A stretch of 64,000 bases of DNA, taken from positions 682,001-746,000 of the forward strand of contig JAVHNS010000006.1 in NCBI GenBank assembly GCA_036872755.1, in the 5' to 3' direction. Positions 58,099 through 64,000 of the stretch are shown here, piece after piece (the stretch's first letter is position 1; every line of letters starts with the position of its first letter). Source of the DNA: Orbilia blumenaviensis. Its lineage: Eukaryota > Ascomycota > Orbiliomycetes > Orbiliales > Orbiliaceae. A program made the position numbers and the translations under genes. Under the pieces are notes generated by a model. The model searched no databases. It had not been told where the DNA came from and saw nothing but the letters and a program-made list of their open reading frames with translations.

Positions 58099-60822
58099 CG
58101 CTATACGGATTGGGGCGTGTATTTTAGCTGCCGTTATTTCGTATACATGGTCCAAAGTGAGGCAGAATCTTATACAGCGAATAGTCGGCTCGATTCTATA
58201 TTACTCTGCATTGACATGAAGCTGGAACCGGGACCCTTTGCCTAATCTCCAAAGCGAAGGACAGGATGGAAAAAACTACCTTACAAAAATAACCATGCAC
58301 ATGTGCGACGTCAAAATAACATTAAATGATTAAATAGAAGGGGGAGGCGTAGATGCCTGTCCTGTTTCCGCCTTTAGATATATTAGATTTCCCCGCCCCT
58401 GCAACTAACCATCTTGAACGGTTCGGAACCCGCGACTCGCTTAAATAGATTGATCGAGAGGTTACGGATAGCGAAAAAAACCAAGATTTGGAGGACACTG
58501 ACATGACAGATGCCCCAGCCTTAGGCTAATTTGAACCAAGATGCGGCATCAGGGTAGATTGTGCGGCATTTTCGTTTCCCTGGGTTGGTGGGTTTTTGTT
58601 GTTTGGGTGTCCCTTCGGGAATATCCGGTGGGGGACTATGCACAGTTGACTTAATGTCTTGTATGAGATATATTAAAATGTCTTAGAACGAGGGATTACG
58701 ATAACGTATAAAGTCTGCATAATTGGTGGGGTTTTATAAAGTTTTATATGATGACAATTATAAGCTTTTTGTGGAGTGCCAGAGAATTTGGAAGGAGAGA
58801 CGAAATGGCGGCTATTTTTCTTCTTTTCTAGATCTCTTAGATTTTGCACTAATGCTAATAATGATATTTGGGGTTTTACGCGGTCACATGAGGAAATATT
58901 AATGGATACCAATTAGCTAATAAGCTATAAAGTGATATTATGGTTTTGGAGGTCAAGTCTGACACTCCCGTCGATGATACGGTTCGGTAGATTTGAAGGT
59001 CTAGATCTACTCACCCTTTCATTCAATATACTCCACATGATGTTAGAAATTAAGTCTTTATAATTAAGCTTAATTAATTATTGCTTAACGACGTTCGGGC
59101 CTTAAACTTCAAGCTTGCAAGGATTAAGTGTTGATCGTGATCTTCGGCGGAGCGTGGAAATTGCTTACACGGCATATCCTGTACACGTGCCGTGACATAT
59201 GAAGCTTTGTAGATCCAAAAACTGGGAAGGGCCCTGTAAGGAGCGAAGATCTGTAAATATTTGAGAAAAGTGATATTTGAATATGTTTTTTGAGCGGACC
59301 GACCGGTGGGCGTACAGGAACCATGGGCCGGGTCCCGGGCTCTGGGCTAGCGGTGAGTTCGTTATATATCATGCTGAGCTATTTCGAAAGAAATGGCCTG
59401 TTTATATTGATCGATTTATCAATAGGTGCTTGAGAGCTCGAGAGTGATATGTTGGTGAGCATAATACAACGTGAGATAGTTAGTTATTGTTGTTGCAATT
59501 GAGGAGCTCAGTGGTGCTACATATATCTCTCTCTAGAGTGGCTAGCTAATATTACGGCATTGACCACAGACATATACATATATATATGTATACATTTCGG
59601 CTAAGAATTATGTATCAGAGTACTAATAGCGCTATAGCACCTCAATGAACTTGTGTATATACTTCGCAATCGGGTTTTTTGTCTAAACCTCGAATGGATC
59701 GACTAGCGACTCAAGCCACGTTAGCCTAGATCTATAGATATAGATAGTATATATACACCATAATATCGCTAGGTATAACTATTATGAGTGCTCTCGTATG
59801 TGCGTGCTACGTAGTGGAGGTGGTAAAAGTCCATTGCATATTGTGACGACGACTTCATCATCGTGCATCGTGCCATCGATTTTCGGAGCTCTGCCAAGGG
59901 TGATAGTGATTGCATCAGCTAAGCCATAGAGATACCGGTATTAAGTGCAGCGACCAGTGGAAGCTCAAAACCAGCTTGAGATATTTGTGTAACAAACGTA
60001 CATCGGCCGTTTGATCGGCAGCGTGGGCAGGGGTGTTTGTAGAGCACCAACAACATCATCGATTTCGACGCTGATCCAACAATATTCGTACTGCGATATA
60101 AGATTTCGGTGGACTCCGAGGTCATACATGGTCAAATTTAACTTGAAGTGCTGCCTACCTAGCCGCTAGCCGCGGGGCGCTATACATCCTTAGCTACTCG
60201 GCTGCAGCTATATAGCTATATCAGGATGCATCGAGGTGGTGATAGCCACCCAGCTGTGGTCTGCAGCTGTGATATCATGATAATTATCGATACTATATGA
60301 TGTCTCTAGCCAGCCTTGAGCCTAGTAATTGGGTCTAATGACTGTCTATCATATCGGCTCCCACGTTCCCATAACATTGTGGATTGGGTTCGATTGGTCA
60401 TGCTACGCGCGGACTGGGGTTCTACAATAGGCTACAAAGTCTCCTGTAATATTGCTACATCTTGATGGTTTTTGCCACCTGGTTATATTATCGGTAGTTG
60501 TGCGAATTTAGTCTGTTTTAAATCGATTCGACCAAGATCGTGATTGGTCTTTGGACGAGATCATACTGCAAGACTCAAAAGCTGTTCCATAAACCATTTG
60601 TACCAATATAACGCTTCTCTATAAGCACCATGGGTCGCCTGGGAGGTGAGTATGGTTTAAAGTTGGCCGAAATATCATTATCAGGAATGGTGCGTGATGC
60701 AATTGTCCCAGTAATGATCTCTATAGAAATCTATGTCTAGTGAAATGATAAGAGATCTAAGCAATACAGATATACTCCCCATCATATCATCTATAAGTAT
60801 GCAAGATAAAAACAGTCGATTT

Positions 60823-61850
60823 TTAACGTCCAGAGCTGCCGAACCCGCCGGCACCGCGAACGGACTCTTCCAGGTCTTCGACAACAGCGATTTCGGGGGT
60901 GTAGATCTGCCGCGGTACTTGTAGTTAGCCAATTGCCTCGTTGTGGGAGTGGTTACTAGTTCTAAAAACTGATGAAGTACCTTCTCAAGGATCAATTGAG
61001 CGACCCGGTCGCCTTCTTTGACCTCAAAGTCGACGTCAGAGTGGTTAAACAGCAGGATCTTAACTGGTCCTCGGTACTAAATTAGGGGCTGTTAGTTGTT
61101 GTCCGACCTTCTCGTCCCGGCAAGGCCAGACTTACATCAGCATCAATGACACCAGCCCCGGTATCGATAAAGTTCTTAGAAGCCAGTCCGCTTCGTGGTG
61201 CAATTCTACCGTCTACGGAATTAAATTAGCTAAATATAACCACAAGGGCGTAGCATCATCGGAGGGTAAAACATACAGCAACCATCCGGGACAGCCATGC
61301 TTAATCCAGTCTCAACCAATGCCTTCCCGCCCTTTGGAATAACCGTATCTTCCGAAGCATACATGTCGTAACCAGCAGCAAATGCCGACCCTCGGGTGGG
61401 GGTACGAGCTTTATCATTAAGCTTCTTGATTAGTAGAGCTGGACCAGCAGAGACGGGTACGACAGCTGGTGTCTCGGTGGCAGTGGAGATAGAAGAAATG
61501 GTATTGGTAGCTTCGTCCGACATTTTAACTTTTTTTGCAGCTGAGGTTTCTGGTGGTGGGGATGTGGGGTTTTGAGAGTGGATCACGCGCTTCTCGGGGG
61601 GTGTGGAGGGGCGTATGGTTGTGGATTCAGTAGTAGCAGATACTTGGGGGGTTTCGGAGGAAGACATGACAATTGAGGATTTTGAGGATATATAGAAGAA
61701 AGAATTAGTGGAGTGAAGGTATCTACTTTGTTGGGCAATTGGACACGCGAAGCTTGAGCTTGGAAGCTGGAGAAATTTGAAGCTTCGCGATTGGCGGAGA
61801 GACGCGTTACGAGGGAGCTCTCGAATCCAACAACGTCGAATGCAGCGCAT
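60823..61850 (-). CDS. DUT1: dUTP diphosphatase (dUTPase) with likely mitochondrial leader
   Basis: Exons 61850-61277, 61212-61136, 61076-60981 and 60906-60823; introns of 64, 59 and 74 nt in phases 1, 0 and 0; 276 aa. Hydrolyses dUTP to dUMP and pyrophosphate, keeping uracil out of DNA and supplying dTMP synthesis; family members are homotrimers. All five motifs are present: AGYDMYAS (I), [13 protein letters not shown] (II), [17 protein letters not shown] (III, with the catalytic Asp), [11 protein letters not shown] (IV) and [10 protein letters not shown] (V). The catalytic domain is about the last 140 residues. Residues 1-61 are Arg/Ser-rich without acidic residues at the start ([10 protein letters not shown], then SRYLHST), like a mitochondrial targeting peptide. 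Met62 (61667), followed by a KKVK motif, would give a nuclear or cytosolic form. Confidence 0.96.
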
Positions 61851-62144
61851 GTGTTGTCGATTGGGTCGGCGGACTTTATATTCGGCTTCCTATATATACA
61901 CGAGAATAGCTTGTCTTTCTATCTCTCCCCCTGATCTTATGGTGTTTCAAGGAAATTGGTAACTCGGGGGTTTAGTTTGGCGATATCAAGTTGTAGTGCA
62001 AATGCAACCGCAAATTCAAATTCAAATGGTATTCTAACAGGCTAAGTTCTGACACAACATACACCACCGCCCTAAAATACTCCGATCTATCCATTCTATG
62101 AATCAGCATCGCTCTAGTGCCATCTTCTCTAGTTTGCATATTCC

Positions 62145-63457
62145 TCAAGCTTGTAGCACTCCGTTTTTAAATTCTTTAGCGGTATATTTGACGACTGGAT
62201 TCCGTATCTCTTCGACGCATGACACGAGCCGAAGCTCCGCTGCCCTCATGTATCGGGCCCGTTTCAATTGAGCATCGTTTTCATGGTTGTCCTCATCCAA
62301 AGACTTTACTTTCTTGTCTCTTTCTATCCCTGTCTTTTTTAGCACTCTGTCCATGCTCGCTAGGACCATCTCGGCTGCTCTCGCCAGTGGCAGGTCTGTG
62401 GCAGCCACACTATCTAAGCTCATCCAATTGGATGTCTCGAGTAATCCAGCATCCGCAGCTGCATGTCGAAACCGTGATACTAACAGTGATGCGAACATAT
62501 CACCGGTACCGACGAACGGGCCCTGTAGCATAGGAACTGTGATTCCGAACGGCCTGGGCTTGCCTGTCGATGTCATCGATGAGCCGAAACATATATACTC
62601 ATTTTTGTTGACAAGAGACTGGACTGAAGATATGATGATATGGGGAGTTTTGAAATCTGTATGAAATTTGCACAGGGCGTTTGAAACGTCCGTTAGAGAT
62701 GTTAGTTTAATTCCAGTGAGCCACCTGCAGATCACGTTAGCCCCGGAAACTGGATTTCATTTTTTGTTACAGAGAAAGCTTAGACGTACTCAACCTCATA
62801 TTGGTTTGGTGTAATCAAGTCTGCTAGGGGAAGCAGGCTCTTATATATCGGTATCACGGCATCACTAACGTAGAGTTTGCCTGAGTCTCCCATGACAGGA
62901 TCAAGTACTATAGGTAGAAACCTGCACTGTTAGCCATCGAAATTTCAAGACGATAATTGAATGTTTCGATGAATCATGACACACCCCAGAAGAACCTTGT
63001 ACCACTCTCCCCGCCCCCTTTCTTCTTCAGATCCTTCGCCACCCTTCCAACAGCCTCTAAGCCCTCAGCGCCGGGGACATACCCCGTCGCCAGCATATCG
63101 AAATCCGCCAGCTCATTGTGCTTCAGCCCTTCATATAAGGCATCAATCTCTGTTGCCGGAATCTTCGTCCCAGCCCATTTCCCGTACCCGGTATGATTTG
63201 AAAACTGAACCGTGTTGAGCGAACACACTTCCAGCCCTAGAAGCTGCATTACAAACGTGGCTACAGTATTTCCGACATAACCAGATACAACCTTGCGAAG
63301 CGAATCCCAGAGTTAGCTTGTTGACGTAATTTATAAAATATATTTTATATGGGGAGTTCGGAATATTACGTACATGACTCGCAATACTAAGTACCCGAGT
63401 TGGCGGGCCATCGGGGCTTGGCGGAACTGCAGGGACCGACTGAATGATGTTGGTCAT
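62145..63457 (-). CDS. BUD16: Pyridoxal kinase
   Basis: Exons 63457-63374, 63291-62985, 62907-62790 and 62724-62145; introns of 82, 77 and 65 nt in phases 0, 1 and 2; 362 aa. Phosphorylates pyridoxal, pyridoxine and pyridoxamine with ATP, the salvage route to pyridoxal phosphate, in the cytosol. The ribokinase-like fold is recognised by [16 protein letters not shown] at the N-terminus, [10 protein letters not shown] (substrate-binding lid), [17 protein letters not shown] around residues 128-144, and [14 protein letters not shown] with catalytic Asp245. The length is slightly above the usual 310-330 aa because of a charged insert near the C-terminus (about residues 300-325). Splice sites were fixed by family motifs, notably VLDPVMGD across intron 2 and NQYEVEWLTGI across intron 3. 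The start is the first ATG, 20 codons before the conserved VLSI. It is a tandem neighbour of the dUTPase gene, 294 bp apart, with no functional link known. Confidence 0.96.
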
Positions 63458-64000
63458 GACGGTAAGAACTTGACTCGCGGTGAAAGGTATTTGAGGCCGT
63501 CGGGCATATATATCCAATGAAATACGAGTGCGGTATGGCGACGATTGTAAGATGCAAAGTGGTAGTGGACGGGAGTGAAATACAGAGCGGGTGAGTGGGC
63601 TGTTGAGGGTCCACCGGACTTAAAGAAGGGTTAGTGGGGCCTGTCAAAGTTAAGTTAACCTTCTCCGTTTCGCGTTCGCACAAACGTGCAAACTCCATAG
63701 CTCGTCAGCTGTCAAGGTCGCCCTATTCTTATATGATATCACATCAAAGCTATTTGCAGAAGGCTGGTGATAATGAAGAGCTATTATTACAGGAATCTCA
63801 TAGAGTTGAAGGGAATATCAGTCCACTTCAATAACCTGCACCGTGCAGTTTGCGGCAGGAGGTATGCAATGCAGGTCCATTCTCTTGGATTCGGCTTTCC
63901 ACTCGAGTCAGTTGGTGCCAAGACATGCCAGGCACGCACCACGTGACAAAACTCGGACTGATTCTGGTGAGAAGGATGGTAAATGCTGAAGCACCGCCTC
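63458..64000. other. Upstream region of the pyridoxal kinase gene
   Basis: Promoter side of the kinase gene, to the window edge. No further gene seen; open frames here are extensions or shadows of the kinase's first exon. Confidence 0.5.

Larger units (their letters stand above)
52938..60822. other. 7.9-kb region without a supported gene
   Basis: 52938-53800 is T-rich and probably includes the 3' UTR of the zinc-finger gene. From there to 60822 frames are short (at most about 139 codons, the longest running through a T/A homopolymer) and no motif was recognised. Contents noted: T26 at 54036-54061, T run near 54831-54844, TTATG repeat near 55286-55300, the T17-A26 block at 58055-58097, and AT-rich, palindrome-like short tracts at 59500-60300. 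No tRNA or transposon identified. Confidence 0.5.

Overview
The window looks like nuclear DNA of a filamentous ascomycete (Pezizomycotina). The reasons are: many short spliceosomal introns (59-112 nt, one of 226 nt) with GTNNGN donors and CTNAC/CTAAT branch sites 10-30 nt before the acceptor; a FlbC-like C2H2 regulator; a large divergent F-box family; and a fungal-type TPR-CHAT protein. Gene density is low (about 14 genes in 64 kb, with intergenic stretches of 14.4 and 7.9 kb). I cannot place the genus; an early-diverging class such as Pezizomycetes or Orbiliomycetes is a guess. Splice sites were worked out by hand from frame, phase and consensus, without transcripts or database searches.

Layout. 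1-2037: microsatellite-rich upstream region. 2038-6981(-7308), +: large F-box protein with a His/Pro/Gln-rich middle, followed in frame by a 108-codon extension behind a TAG. 9800-31260: an F-box/CHAT cluster. It holds a + strand F-box gene (9800-11917), a - strand uncharacterised 311-aa gene (12105-13136) divergent from a + strand TPR-CHAT protease-like gene (14212-18273), then a run of - strand F-box genes (19169-21140, 22237-24186, 25518-27129 with a frame switch, 27976-29483), a broken + strand fragment near 24.66-25.14 kb, and a decayed copy of the 25.5-27.1 kb gene at about 29.9-31.3 kb.

33379-36232, -: Arg/Ser-rich protein with a RING-like C-terminus, divergent from a small four-exon + strand gene (36572-37272) whose exons are each too short to stand out. 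37273-51691 has no gene I can support and ends at a FlbC-like C2H2 transcription factor (51692-52937, +). 52938-60822 again has no supported gene. The right end carries two housekeeping genes on the - strand: dUTPase (60823-61850, with a likely mitochondrial leader and an internal nuclear/cytosolic start) and pyridoxal kinase (62145-63457).

How the genes might work together: the housekeeping genes act independently. The cluster at 10-31 kb combines five substrate-receptor-type F-box genes, relics, and a CHAT protein with an apparently intact His/Cys dyad. That suggests a fast-evolving locus for protein turnover or self/non-self recognition; this is inference only.
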